A DNA stretch of 64,000 bases, taken from the NCBI GenBank assembly GCA_938014885.1, contig CALLQI010000003.1, positions 397,301-461,300 of the forward strand. The letters run 5' to 3'. The notes under the pieces were generated by a model. It was not told the DNA's origin and made no database searches. It was given only the letters and a program-made list of their open reading frames with translations. Of the stretch, positions 8,988 through 17,100 are shown one piece after another. Every line of letters starts with the position of its first letter. Position 1 is the first letter of the stretch. A program made the position numbers and the translations under genes. Source of the stretch: an uncultured bacterium (GTDB taxonomy: Bacteria; Planctomycetota; UBA8742; UBA2392).

Positions 8988-9956
8988 ATGACACTGCCCG
9001 TCCCGGCCTTCTACGACCCGCGCCACGCGGCCGAAATCTATCTTGAGCGCACGGACGCCGTGGTGAAGGCCGCGCACGAGTACCGCCGCCACTACCACGT
9101 GAAGCCCGCGCGCGACGATGCGCCGCGAATTGCAGCACTCGGAATTGACGTGCAAGTCTGCTTTGCCCACCCGCAGGGAAGCCTGTTCGTGCCGGGTGCG
9201 GTTGAAGACATGCAGCGAACTCTGTTGTGGCTGTATCGCCACCTGGATCGTGTGACCGACCTTTTCTTCAGCCTTGACACGCACACGCTGCACCAGGTGT
9301 TTCACCCGGCGTGGTGGGTTGATGCTGACGGCAATCATCCAGCCCCGTTCACGCCGATCAGTGCCGCGGATGTGGATGCCGGCCGCTGGCGCCCCACGCG
9401 CGAAGTTGCGGCCACGGTGGAATACGTGCACCGGCTTGAGTCCGGCGGCAAGTACATGCTCACGATCTGGCCCTATCACGCGCTGGTCGGCGGGCTGGGA
9501 CATGCGCTGGTGCCCGCGATGATGGAGGCCGCGCTGTTTCATGACATCGTGCGAGACACGCAAAGCACCTTTGAGATCAAGGGTCGCGAGCCCCGCACCG
9601 AGAACTACTCGATCCTCAGCCCCGAGGTGCGCGAGCTTGCCGGTGAAGCCATCGGCGAGTTCAACGAGACCTTCTTTCAGAAGCTGATGGGCTACGACCG
9701 CATCTACGTGTTCGGCCAGGCCAAGAGTCACTGTGTCCTCAGTACACTGCTGGATTTGAAGGCGCGAATTGAGACTGTTGACGCGTCAATGCTCAAGAAG
9801 GTGTACGTGCTGGAAGATGCCATGAGCCCGGTGCCGGCCCCGCCCATTGAGCCTTTGCCCCCCGAGCTGGACTTCCCGAAAGTCGCCGGGCACGCGTTTG
9901 CGAAGCTTGCGCAGGCGGGCATGAACATGGTGACCACGGAGCAACCCATTGGATAA
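8988..9956 (+). CDS. Nicotinamidase-like cysteine hydrolase
   Basis: The 322-residue protein resembles the isochorismatase/nicotinamidase superfamily: an early strand ending in Asp54 (LGIDVQVCFAHPQG), a central WPYHALVGGLGHAL region, and a nucleophile-type Cys249 in VFGQAKSHCVLST. It is longer than classical PncA (about 210 residues). Its position 11 bp behind pncB makes nicotinamide deamidation the most likely role, feeding nicotinate to the phosphoribosyltransferase. A different amide substrate is possible, because the catalytic Lys cannot be placed with confidence by eye. The start at 8988 has an AGGCGA site just upstream; longer in-frame extensions overlap pncB. Confidence 0.8.
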   Translation: MTLPVPAFYDPRHAAEIYLERTDAVVKAAHEYRRHYHVKPARDDAPRIAALGIDVQVCFAHPQGSLFVPGAVEDMQRTLLWLYRHLDRVTDLFFSLDTHTLHQVFHPAWWVDADGNHPAPFTPISAADVDAGRWRPTREVAATVEYVHRLESGGKYMLTIWPYHALVGGLGHALVPAMMEAALFHDIVRDTQSTFEIKGREPRTENYSILSPEVRELAGEAIGEFNETFFQKLMGYDRIYVFGQAKSHCVLSTLLDLKARIETVDASMLKKVYVLEDAMSPVPAPPIEPLPPELDFPKVAGHAFAKLAQAGMNMVTTEQPIG

Positions 9957-10614
9957 ACCCGCCCAAGCGGCGCCGACGTGGCAGATCGTGCTGCTGCTGC
10001 TGTGGCTGATCGCGCTGGTGGCCTCCGGCGTTGAGCCGAAGGACCGCCTGACATGGCTGCTGGAGACCGGGCCGGTGATGCTGGCGATTCCGCTGCTGAT
10101 CGCGACACGTCGGCGCTTTCCGCTGACGGCACTGTTGTACGTGCTGATCTTCATTCACGGCCTGATCCTGATTCTTGGCGGGCACTACACCTACGCGGAA
10201 GTCCCGCTTGGCTTCTGGGTGCGCGACGCGCTGGGCCTTGAGCGCAATCACTACGACCGGCTTGGGCACCTCGCACAGGGCTTTATCCCGGCGATCCTTG
10301 CGCGCGAGATCCTGCTGCGCAAATCGCCGCTGAGGCCGGGCGGCTGGCTGTTCCTGTGCGTGACCAGCATCTGCCTCGCGTTCAGCGCGTTCTACGAGTT
10401 CATCGAATGGTGGGCGGCGCTGATCCTGAATCAGGACGCGGAGGCTTTCCTCGGCACGCAGGGCGATCCCTGGGACACACAGTGGGACATGTTCCTCGCG
10501 TTCATCGGCGCGATGGCCGCGCAGTTGACGCTGGGTCGATGGCACAACCGGCAACTGGCGGCGCTGTCTGCGCCCGCACAGGCGAAGCAAAGCACGACGG
10601 AGAAGACGTCATGA
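9949..10614 (+). CDS. DUF2238 (YjdF-like) membrane protein
   Basis: This 221-residue protein has five to six hydrophobic helices and the conserved pattern of the DUF2238/YjdF family: GGHYTYAEVP, ERNHYDRLGHLAQGF, FSAFYEFIEWW and a C-terminal DTQWDMFLAFIGA. Conserved His, Asp and Glu residues within the helices hint at metal or substrate binding, but the family has no established function that I know. It uses a TTG start at 9949 that overlaps the previous stop by 8 bp, so translation is probably coupled. It continues the NAD-salvage operon. Confidence 0.82.
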   Translation: MDKPAQAAPTWQIVLLLLWLIALVASGVEPKDRLTWLLETGPVMLAIPLLIATRRRFPLTALLYVLIFIHGLILILGGHYTYAEVPLGFWVRDALGLERNHYDRLGHLAQGFIPAILAREILLRKSPLRPGGWLFLCVTSICLAFSAFYEFIEWWAALILNQDAEAFLGTQGDPWDTQWDMFLAFIGAMAAQLTLGRWHNRQLAALSAPAQAKQSTTEKTS

Positions 10615-10991
10615 GACACGCAACCCTTGGCGCAATCTGCATCGCGTGGCTGCTGCTGTTCGGGTGCTCGGGCGGTCCTGAGCCTGATTACTCAACTCCT
10701 GAGAAGGCACTGGCCACGTTGATCGATGCGGGCATTCGCAAAGACAAGGACGTGTACCTGGACAGCTTTGTGAAGGCTGAGCAAGCCGGCCAGCGCGACG
10801 TGAACCTGGGCTCGCCCTATGATGAAGTGCGCGCCGGCCGCGTGACGACCGAGCGCGGCTTCACCGTGGGGTGGGAAGAGTACTACATGGGCGGTAAGAA
10901 GGTGGGCGAGCAGCCGATAGTGTTCGTGAAAGAAGACGGCAAGTGGAAGGCAAGCTGGAAAGCCACGGCCGACTATCGCGAGAAGAAGTGA
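10611..10991 (+). CDS. Small putative lipoprotein
   Basis: The 126-residue product begins with a lipoprotein signal (WLLLFGC, Cys19). After TPEKALATLIDAGIRKDKDVYLDSF it continues as a compact alpha+beta domain similar in outline to DUF4878/SnoaL-like folds, ending in EDGKWKASWKATADYREKK. Its ATG overlaps the stop of the DUF2238 gene (ATGA), so it is the last gene of the operon, directly before a strong terminator. Secretion is well supported; function is not. Confidence 0.75.
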   Translation: MRHATLGAICIAWLLLFGCSGGPEPDYSTPEKALATLIDAGIRKDKDVYLDSFVKAEQAGQRDVNLGSPYDEVRAGRVTTERGFTVGWEEYYMGGKKVGEQPIVFVKEDGKWKASWKATADYREKK

Positions 10992-11009
10992 AGCCTCGAG
11001 GAACGCAAA

Positions 11010-11037
11010 CGCCCGCGCATGATTGCGCGGGCGTTTT
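11010..11037. terminator. Rho-independent bidirectional terminator
   Basis: A 10-bp perfect GC stem (CGCCCGCGCA with TGCGCGGGCG) around a TGAT loop is followed by TTTT and preceded by AA on the other strand. It lies 19 bp after the lipoprotein stop and 12 bp from the stop of the convergent sigma factor gene, and may serve both. Confidence 0.85.
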
Positions 11038-11048
11038 GATTGCGCTGC

Positions 11049-11924
11049 CTAGCCCAGCAGGTCTTCGCGCAGCTTCATCAGCTGCTCCTTCAGGCGATAC
11101 AGGATGCGGTGGTGGACCTGGCAGACGCGGCTTTCGCTGAGGTCGAGCACGAGGCCGATTTCCTTCATCGTCAACTCTTCGACGTAATACAGGATCACGA
11201 TCAGCTTCTCTTTGCGGCTGAGGCCGCGCGTGGCGAGCTCAACCAGTTCGCGGCGTTCCATGTTGTTGGTGGGGGCGTCGATCTGGCCGTCTTCGATGGT
11301 GTCGATCTTGCGGACTTCTTTGCCCTCGGAGTCATTCTCGCCGCTGGCACGATCAAGGCTGACGATGTTGGCCTGGTTGATTTCGCGCATCCAGCGGTCG
11401 TATTCGTCGAGGCTGATGCCGAGTTTGCTCGCGACCTGGTCGGCCGAGGGCATGGCGCCGGTTTCGGTTTCGACTTCCTTGGCCGCGCGCTCAAGGCGAT
11501 GGCTGTGCGTGCGCACAAGCCGCGGGGCGAAGTCCTGGTTGCGCAGGTCATCAAGGATCGCGCCGGTGATGCGCTGCTTGGCGTAGGCCTCAAACTTGAC
11601 CCCGCGCTCGGGGTCAAAGCCGTCCACGGCGTCCATGAGGCCGAACACCCCGGCCTGGATCAGCTCTTCGACATCAACGTGGCTGGGCAGCTTGGTGTGC
11701 ATGCGCTCGGCGGTGGTGCGCGCCAGCGGCAGGTAGTGTTCGATCAGGCGGTCGCGAAGGGTCGCGTCGCCGGCCTTGAACTTGGCCCAAAGGGTGTCGA
11801 TTTCGTCGCGCTGTTTTTCCTTGGCCTGGACATAGGCCTTGGGCAGCAGGGCAGAAGCACGCGAGAACCCGTGACGAGGAAGCACGGGCTCATGAGCGAG
11901 GGCGTTGCGCATTGGGGACTCCAT
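11049..11924 (-). CDS. FliA/WhiG-type RNA polymerase sigma factor
   Basis: The 291-residue protein has the order of regions typical of group 3 sigma factors: region 2 with LIEHYLPLARTTAERM and DVEELIQAGVFGLMDAVDGFDPERGVKFEAYAKQRITGA, region 3 with RTHSHRLERAAKEVE, and region 4 with LSRKEKLIVILYYVEELTMKEIGLVLDLSESRVCQVHHR. The GVFGLMDAV and KFEAYAKQRI patterns fit FliA/WhiG, which direct flagellar or sporulation-like programmes. No flagellar gene lies nearby, so the regulon is open. Either Met1 or Met5 could be the start. Confidence 0.88.
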   Translation of the reverse strand: MESPMRNALAHEPVLPRHGFSRASALLPKAYVQAKEKQRDEIDTLWAKFKAGDATLRDRLIEHYLPLARTTAERMHTKLPSHVDVEELIQAGVFGLMDAVDGFDPERGVKFEAYAKQRITGAILDDLRNQDFAPRLVRTHSHRLERAAKEVETETGAMPSADQVASKLGISLDEYDRWMREINQANIVSLDRASGENDSEGKEVRKIDTIEDGQIDAPTNNMERRELVELATRGLSRKEKLIVILYYVEELTMKEIGLVLDLSESRVCQVHHRILYRLKEQLMKLREDLLG

Positions 11925-12161
11925 GATTGTCGGTAGTTATAAGTTACGGAGTGTAAAGTACACTCTATCTACAGTAATGTCAAACACTTCCGCAGTTTTT
12001 CACCTAACCACAGCAGGGACCCCAAAGCGGCGACTGTCACACCACATGTTGGGGTGCCAAGCCACCCAAAGCCAATCATCCAATGGCCCGCCGTTCGTGG
12101 TGTGGCCGACCCGGCTGCACGCCTTTGCTTTGGGCCCTGGAGTGCCCCCTGCCTTTGGCGC

Positions 12162-12236
12162 GGAACTGCAACTGCATGCAGGCGGGGCGCCTGCACCACG
12201 AACTGCAACTGTGTGCGGGCGGGGCGCCCACACCAC
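12162..12236. repeat. Two tandem copies of a 38-bp hairpin repeat
   Basis: Gap 11925-12384 (460 bp), upstream of the divergent sigma gene and the 12385 gene, has no convincing gene. Units at 12162-12199 and 12200-12236 both read GAACTGCAACTG, then a GGGCGGGGCGCC-type hairpin, then CACCAC. A third unit is at 13451-13488 and a partial fourth at 13500-13523, beyond the next gene. The rest of the gap would hold the promoters of the two flanking genes, but I cannot place them with confidence. Confidence 0.75.
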
Positions 12237-12315
12237 TGTGTTTTCGCGATTGGCCGGGAATTCTGAAAAATGTTTTCGCCCGAGAACCCGCTTGTGGGGC
12301 TGCTTTCGCCCGAAC

Positions 12316-12340
12316 CTCGAATCTCGAATCTCGAATCTCG
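12316..12340. repeat. Heptamer array, unit TCGAATC
   Basis: Three and a half perfect copies of a 7-bp unit lie 44 bp upstream of the gene at 12385. A related heptamer (C/T)CGAACC, read on the other strand, forms the longer array just after that gene at 13184-13266. Confidence 0.8.
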
Positions 12341-12384
12341 CGCCGTTCCCTGTGCGCCATTGTCGCTAAGGGTAGGAGATTGGC

Positions 12385-13176
12385 GTGACCGCCCTTGCCG
12401 ACATGCACTCTGCGCTGGCTCGCGAAACTTGCGAGTTGCTGCACAACGTGCTGCGGCTTTCCGTGCGCGCCACCACCACTGCGCTCAAGCTCAATCGCGA
12501 CCTCACCGAGCCTGAGCAGCGCACCCTGATTGAAGGCTTCCGCGCGGCCGCCATGGCCCTGGACGTCACCAAACACGCCGCCCAGCGCGAGCGCTTTGGC
12601 CTGTCGCAATACTTTCCGCCGCAACTGGTGAGCAACCTGATCCAGGCCGGGCGTGTGCTGGCGCAGAACACCGCGCTGCTGGAAAAGCGCCGCGACCGCT
12701 TCGTGCTCGAGTTCCAGTTGCGGCTGCGCCAGCGCCTCGAGAAGCAGCTGCAACCGAAAGACCGCGAAGCAGCGCCGCAAGCCGAAGCCAAACCGGACGA
12801 CGGCGAGCCGCGCTTTGCGTTCACCACACAGCCTTCGCCGGATCAGGGCTACACTGCGCTGACGATGCTCGACGGCCGCTACGACGAGATCAAGGAAGCC
12901 CTGCGCGAAGCCGCGGCCGAAGAAGCCGCCGAGATCCGGGCACTGAAGGCCGAAGAGAAGGCGGCCGCAGAAGCCATTGAGCCGCCGGAGCCCGCCCCGC
13001 AATCCCCGTACAACCAGTACTACACGCCCGAGAAGGCAGCGCGGATGAGCGCCGAGTTCCTGGCCGCCAAGACCCGCTACGAGCGCTACGAAGTCGTAAA
13101 GCGCCAAGCCCAGGAAATGTTCCGCGACTACCTGTTGAACCCACCCAAACGAGACACGACAGGCCCACCCGAGTAA
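12385..13176 (+). CDS. Hypothetical protein, helical and charged
   Basis: The 263-residue protein uses a GTG start at 12385, supported by an AGGAG site six to seven bases upstream. It is rich in Glu, Arg, Ala and Gln and is predicted by eye to be mostly helical, with an amphipathic segment around FVLEFQLRLRQRLEKQLQPK and a second (YDEIKEALREAAAEEAAEI) before a proline-rich linker. No known domain is recognised. It stands alone between two repeat-filled gaps and is bracketed by heptamer arrays. Codon bias fits a real gene. Confidence 0.65.
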   Translation: MTALADMHSALARETCELLHNVLRLSVRATTTALKLNRDLTEPEQRTLIEGFRAAAMALDVTKHAAQRERFGLSQYFPPQLVSNLIQAGRVLAQNTALLEKRRDRFVLEFQLRLRQRLEKQLQPKDREAAPQAEAKPDDGEPRFAFTTQPSPDQGYTALTMLDGRYDEIKEALREAAAEEAAEIRALKAEEKAAAEAIEPPEPAPQSPYNQYYTPEKAARMSAEFLAAKTRYERYEVVKRQAQEMFRDYLLNPPKRDTTGPPE

Positions 13177-13183
13177 CGCGGGG

Positions 13184-13266
13184 TTGGAGTTTGGGGGTTC
13201 GAGTTTCGAGGTTCGGGGTTCGAGGTTCGGGGTTCGAGGTTCGGGGTTCGAAGTTCGAGTTTCGGG
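13184..13266. repeat. Heptamer array, unit GGTTCGA/GGTTCGG
   Basis: Starting 8 bp after the stop of the preceding gene, about eleven degenerate 7-bp units alternate as GGTTCGA and GGTTCGG (CCGAACC/TCGAACC on the other strand). It is related to the array at 12316-12340. The 389-bp gap 13177-13565 also holds several hairpins listed separately and no gene. Confidence 0.8.
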
Positions 13267-13398
13267 AACAGCCCCAGCCGAGGCACCAAGAAGAGCCACG
13301 GCCGAAAGGCCGCGGACACGCGGCAAAGCCGCGTCAAGCAAGCAACCAAACCCAAACACGCCACCCCGGGAAACCGGGGCGGCGGCTGTTGGCCATGC

Positions 13399-13446
13399 GT
13401 GGCACGCGCGTCTCGCGCGTGAGTGCCGGCGGCGTCCCGCCGCCGG
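13399..13446. repeat. Double-hairpin repeat, copy A
   Basis: Forty-eight bases form two adjacent hairpins with 3-nt loops: CACGCGCG-TCT-CGCGCGTG, then CCGGCGGCG-TCC-CGCCGCCGG. A second copy is at 63783-63830, 50 kb away, identical at 43 of 48 positions with both stems preserved. Confidence 0.85.
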
Positions 13447-13450
13447 AAGC

Positions 13451-13523
13451 GGAACTGCAACAGCGTGCGAGCGAGGCGCCCGCACCACGCACGACGGCCT
13501 GTGCGGGTGGGGCGCCCGCACCA
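13451..13523. repeat. Hairpin repeat units related to 12162-12236
   Basis: A full unit at 13451-13488 (GGAACTGCAAC, then a GAGGCGCCCGC core, then CACCAC) and a partial one at 13500-13523 repeat the element found on the other side of the 12385 gene. A GGCTGGAAGCC palindrome follows at about 13530, and its reverse complement (as AGGCTTCCAGCCT) occurs at about 28745. Confidence 0.7.
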
Positions 13524-13565
13524 TGCACTGGCTGGAAGCCGGTGCCACGGGCGTTTCGTTGGGGC

Positions 13566-14279
13566 TTACTCGGCTTGGCAGGTGGTCTTGAGCAGGGCTA
13601 GCACTTGCTCGCGCAGGTCTACTTCGAGGGCTACCTGGCCCAGGCGCTTTTGCTCGTCGGCGTCGATGCCTTCGGTTTTGAACTTCACGCTGTCTGTATT
13701 GCGCGCGGTCATTGAGGCCCCGCCCAACAGCTTGCCTGTGGTCAGGTCGTACAGCGCCGCTGTGCCTGTCCATTGCCCGGCCTCAAACTTCACCTTGAAC
13801 AGCGACGTGTCGGTGATCTTCGGGGGTGTGTACTCGGTGGTCTTCACCACGCACAGGTAGCGCACGGCCAGGTATTGCTCCAGATCAGCCTTGAGGCCGC
13901 CTTCGGTGGTGCCGCCGTTGTCGGCGGCGTTCTTGTCCATGTCGGTGCGCCAGCGTTTCTCGACCAGCAGCTGCAACAGTTTTGATGACGCAGCGTCTTC
14001 GGCGTCGAGCACGGCAATGCGCGCGTTGGCGGTCTTGTCGATGCCCGAGACTTTGTGCGTCTCGAACTTGGGTTTGGGGGCTTCGCCCAGCACCACGGGC
14101 TCAAGGTTGCCCGAGAGTTTGTCGGGTGCTTCCTTCAGCGCGGCCACGATCAGCGCGTTGCGGGCCTCGTATTCACCTTTGACGGCGGCCCAGGCTGCCG
14201 CGGCTTTTTCCTTGCGCTCTTCGCCAGAGCCGCCACAGGCACCAAGCAGCAACAGCAAGATCAGCGGCACGTAGCGCAT
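13566..14279 (-). CDS. Putative lipoprotein
   Basis: The 237-residue protein starts with MRYVPLILLLLLGACGG, giving lipidated Cys15. The mature part is a mixed alpha/beta domain without recognised motifs; two Cys near residue 140 and at the C-terminus (TTCQAE) might pair. It is 15 bp downstream of the acyl-CoA dehydrogenase gene on the same strand and is probably co-transcribed with it, though a functional link is not obvious. Confidence 0.72.
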   Translation of the reverse strand: MRYVPLILLLLLGACGGSGEERKEKAAAAWAAVKGEYEARNALIVAALKEAPDKLSGNLEPVVLGEAPKPKFETHKVSGIDKTANARIAVLDAEDAASSKLLQLLVEKRWRTDMDKNAADNGGTTEGGLKADLEQYLAVRYLCVVKTTEYTPPKITDTSLFKVKFEAGQWTGTAALYDLTTGKLLGGASMTARNTDSVKFKTEGIDADEQKRLGQVALEVDLREQVLALLKTTCQAE

Positions 14280-14294
14280 GGTGGTTTTCGCGGA

Positions 14295-15494
14295 TTACAC
14301 GTTTCGCAGATCGCCGAGGATCTGGCGGCTGATTACGAGGCGTTGCACTTCGCTGGTGCCTTCGCCGATTTCGCACAGCTTGGCGTCGCGCATCATGCGC
14401 TCTACGTCGTATTCGCGGGTGTAGCCTACGCCGCCCAGCACCTGGATCGCGTTGGTGCAGGTCTTCATTGCCACTTCACTCGCGTACAGCTTGGCCATGC
14501 TGCCGGCCAGGCCGAAGTCGCGGCCCGCGTCGCGCAGTCTGGCCGCGTGGTAGCACAGGTGGCGCGCGGCCGCAATTTCCATGGCCATGTCGCTTAGCAT
14601 GAACGCCACGCCCTGGAACGTGCCGATCGGCTTGTTGAATTGCTTGCGCTGGCGCGCGTACTCGAGGGCCTTGTCGTACGCGCCCTGCGCGATGCCCAGC
14701 GCCAGCGCGCCTATGCTGATGCGGCCGCCGGCGAGCGTCTTCATGAACTTGTTGAAGCCGACGTCAACCTGCGGCTCGCCGCCTGCCACCGCGTCCAGCG
14801 GCAGCTTCATGTCTTCGAACACGAGTTGCGCGGTGTCGCTGCTGCGCATGCCCAGCTTGTCTTCCTTGGCCTCGACCTTGAAACCGGGCGTGTCCAGCTC
14901 AGCGATGAAGGCCGTGATGCCCTTGCCTTCAGCCGGGTTCATGTTGGTCTTGGCCGTGAAGATGCAGGTCTTCGAGTAATGCGGGTTGGTGATCCACGCC
15001 TTGCGGCCGTTGACCAGCCAATGATCCGACTTGCGCTCCGCGCGAGTCTTGGTGCCGCCGGCGTCGCTGCCTGCCCCGGGCTCCGTCAGGCCGAAGCAGC
15101 CAAGCGTGAGGTTGCCGTTGTCATCGACGCCTTTGCAGAGCTGCGGCACGTACTTTTCGCGCTGCTCTTTGGTGCCGAACAGGTGGACGGGCGTTGTGCC
15201 AAGGCTGATGTGGGCCGCGTAGCCAAGGCCGGTGCTGGCACAGGCGCGCGAAAGCTCTTCGACGACGAGGATGAAGCTGAGGGTGTCAAAGCCGCTGCCG
15301 CCGGCCTCTTCGGGGATGCTCAGGCCGAGGAAGCCGAGCTCAGCGAGGCCCTTGAATGTATCGACGGGGAACTCGGCCTTCTCGTCCAGTTCCTGGGCTT
15401 TGGGCGCCACGTGTTCTTTGGTGAACTCGCGGGCGGTGCTCTGGATCTGGAGCTGTTCTTCGGTCAGGTCAAAGTTCGTGACGACATCGGGCAT
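14295..15494 (-). CDS. Acyl-CoA dehydrogenase
   Basis: The 399-residue flavoenzyme has the full family layout: helical N-terminus (LTEEQLQIQSTAREFTKEHV), the FAD-binding motif CFGLTEPGAGSDAGG, the middle beta domain with KAWITNP, and the C-terminal bundle with RKQFNKPIGTFQ and IQVLGGVGYTREYDVERMMRD. The catalytic Glu is expected in IGEGTSEVQR, as in short/butyryl-CoA dehydrogenases. It would oxidise acyl-CoA to enoyl-CoA and pass electrons to an electron-transfer flavoprotein. ATG 15494 (MPDVV) has a GAGG site upstream; a longer frame to 15551 lacks one. Chain-length preference cannot be read from sequence. Confidence 0.92.
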   Translation of the reverse strand: MPDVVTNFDLTEEQLQIQSTAREFTKEHVAPKAQELDEKAEFPVDTFKGLAELGFLGLSIPEEAGGSGFDTLSFILVVEELSRACASTGLGYAAHISLGTTPVHLFGTKEQREKYVPQLCKGVDDNGNLTLGCFGLTEPGAGSDAGGTKTRAERKSDHWLVNGRKAWITNPHYSKTCIFTAKTNMNPAEGKGITAFIAELDTPGFKVEAKEDKLGMRSSDTAQLVFEDMKLPLDAVAGGEPQVDVGFNKFMKTLAGGRISIGALALGIAQGAYDKALEYARQRKQFNKPIGTFQGVAFMLSDMAMEIAAARHLCYHAARLRDAGRDFGLAGSMAKLYASEVAMKTCTNAIQVLGGVGYTREYDVERMMRDAKLCEIGEGTSEVQRLVISRQILGDLRNV

Positions 15495-15602
15495 GAAATT
15501 GGCCTCAGGCGGTAAGACGACCTTATAAACCGGATGCGACGGGCATGACAACCGGTGGCCGGGTCTCGCGGCGGAAAAGCGGGGCGGCTACATTGCGCGC
15601 GG

Positions 15603-15686
15603 GCAGAGGTGGCGGAATGGCAGACGCGCTGGATTTAGGTTCCAGTGGGGAAACCCGTGCGGGTTCAAGTCCCGCCCTCTGTACCA
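15603..15686 (+). tRNA. tRNA-Leu (TAG)
   Basis: A complete class II tRNA of 84 nt with encoded CCA. The acceptor stem GCAGAGG pairs with CCTCTGT (first pair G-U). The anticodon stem CTGGA/TCCAG encloses loop TTTAGGT, giving anticodon TAG, which reads CUA leucine codons. A short variable arm with GGGGAAACCC and a normal GGTTCAAGTCC T-arm complete the fold. It stands alone between two minus-strand genes. Confidence 0.95.
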
Positions 15687-15798
15687 GCAGCCCTGGCTGC
15701 CCGCGCGCCGCGTGACGCAGCCTGAAACGGATTCTGGATTGGCCGCCGTGGGGTCCCGGCAGCGCAATCCAGAATCTCTGTGTTTCTAACTTTTGCGG

Positions 15799-17022
15799 CT
15801 ACTTGGCGGTCAGCGCCTCGGGCTTGTGGATTGCGCCGGTGAACAAGATGGCACCCGTGGCGTCATCGACAATCGCCACGAAGAACGGGCGGTTGATGAT
15901 CAGCTTGGGCGGCTCTTCGCGCACTGACTCGGTCTGCATTTCCACGGCCGTGGCGGCGGCGGCCTCGGCGCCTTCTTCGTTCACCTCAAGTATGGCTTCG
16001 TGCAGGATGCGGCTGATCAACACGTTGCCCATGCCGCTTTGGAACTTCGGGAATTCGGCCAGTCCACCGAACGGGCGTTGCATGCCAAGTCTCTGCATGG
16101 CTTCCACCAGCCCGGCCTTGTATCCGAGCTTGAAGCGCGGGATCTGCAGCACCAGCTCGGTCGTGGCCATGTTCTGTCGCCACTTGGCCAGCAGCGCAGC
16201 GTCGAAGGTCTTCACGAATTCATCCAGCTTGCCCTCAGCCGGCAGGGCGAAGTACATGCCTACGCTGCCGTCACCCTTGAATGCCAGCCGCGTGAATTGC
16301 ACGTCGTCAACGCGGCCGTAGGCCAGGTCGTACGTCATGTTCATCATGGGAAGCATCAGCTTGGTGCCGTCATCTTGTGTGAACACGCCTTCATGGGTGT
16401 TCTTTTTCTCGAACTCATACTTCCATGAACCCTTGAAGTAGACGGCATTCACGAGGTAGGCCACGGCGTCGCTGGGGATGCGGTCCAGAAGATTGGGGAT
16501 CTTGCCGTTGGTCTTGCCCGACACCCAGCCGTTGATCACACCCAGCGTTTCCGGGTTGTTGAAGTCCACGACACGCCCCTCGGCGTTGAAGTACTTGGCG
16601 GCGTCTGCAAGGTAATCGGCATCAATTTCCACGCGACCGGCACCACCCCAGACTGAGTTGGCGATGTCCAGTTTCACGCCCTTGCGCTCGGCGATGGCGT
16701 CCAGCAGCGCGCGGTTGGCTTCTTTGTAGTCGATGCCTTCAAGGCCCATGGCCTTTCGCATCTCGGCTTCGGTTTCGCCGTCGGCGGCCATCAGCGCAAG
16801 CTGCATCGCCTGCGTGATACTGGTCGGCGAGATGAAGGTGTTCTTGCCGGGTTCGTGAAGCTCGCGCATCAGCTTGACGCCGAAGTCGTTCTGCGCTGAG
16901 GCCAGGGTGCGTGCGTTCTCCGGCGCGGGCTGGAAGGCGGGCTTCTGCTGGGCGCTCGAGTGGCCGATCAAGGCGGCGGCCACAAGGGTGGCGCCGGCGA
17001 AGGCAAGCATGGGGGTTTTCAT
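15799..17022 (-). CDS. Secreted serpin
   Basis: The 407-residue protein has an N-terminal signal peptide (to about residue 25, ending SSAQQ) and the full serpin fold: NTFISPTSITQAM, YLVNAVYFKGSWKYEF (the NAVYFKG hallmark) and the C-terminal RPFFVAIVDDATGAILFTG. The reactive-centre hinge EEGAEAAAATAVEMQ is rich in small residues, which points to an inhibitory serpin that traps a serine or cysteine protease. Counting from the hinge gives P1 near Glu in MQTESVRE, but the loop is about three residues longer than in antitrypsin, so P1 could be as late as Arg. The target protease is unknown. Confidence 0.9.
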   Translation of the reverse strand: MKTPMLAFAGATLVAAALIGHSSAQQKPAFQPAPENARTLASAQNDFGVKLMRELHEPGKNTFISPTSITQAMQLALMAADGETEAEMRKAMGLEGIDYKEANRALLDAIAERKGVKLDIANSVWGGAGRVEIDADYLADAAKYFNAEGRVVDFNNPETLGVINGWVSGKTNGKIPNLLDRIPSDAVAYLVNAVYFKGSWKYEFEKKNTHEGVFTQDDGTKLMLPMMNMTYDLAYGRVDDVQFTRLAFKGDGSVGMYFALPAEGKLDEFVKTFDAALLAKWRQNMATTELVLQIPRFKLGYKAGLVEAMQRLGMQRPFGGLAEFPKFQSGMGNVLISRILHEAILEVNEEGAEAAAATAVEMQTESVREEPPKLIINRPFFVAIVDDATGAILFTGAIHKPEALTAK

Positions 17023-17100
17023 GGGAATCTCCGGTTCACGCCTCTAGGACGACGGACCGGGCCTGCGGGTTCCAGCGAAGTTGCAGCCATGTGCCACCAT

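Noticed and set aside
12029..12035. Second ECF41-type promoter
   Set aside because: TGTCACA is present but CGTC is absent at the 16-bp spacing.
13184..13266. CRISPR array
   Set aside because: The repeats are 7 bp, contiguous and without unique spacers; no cas gene is present.
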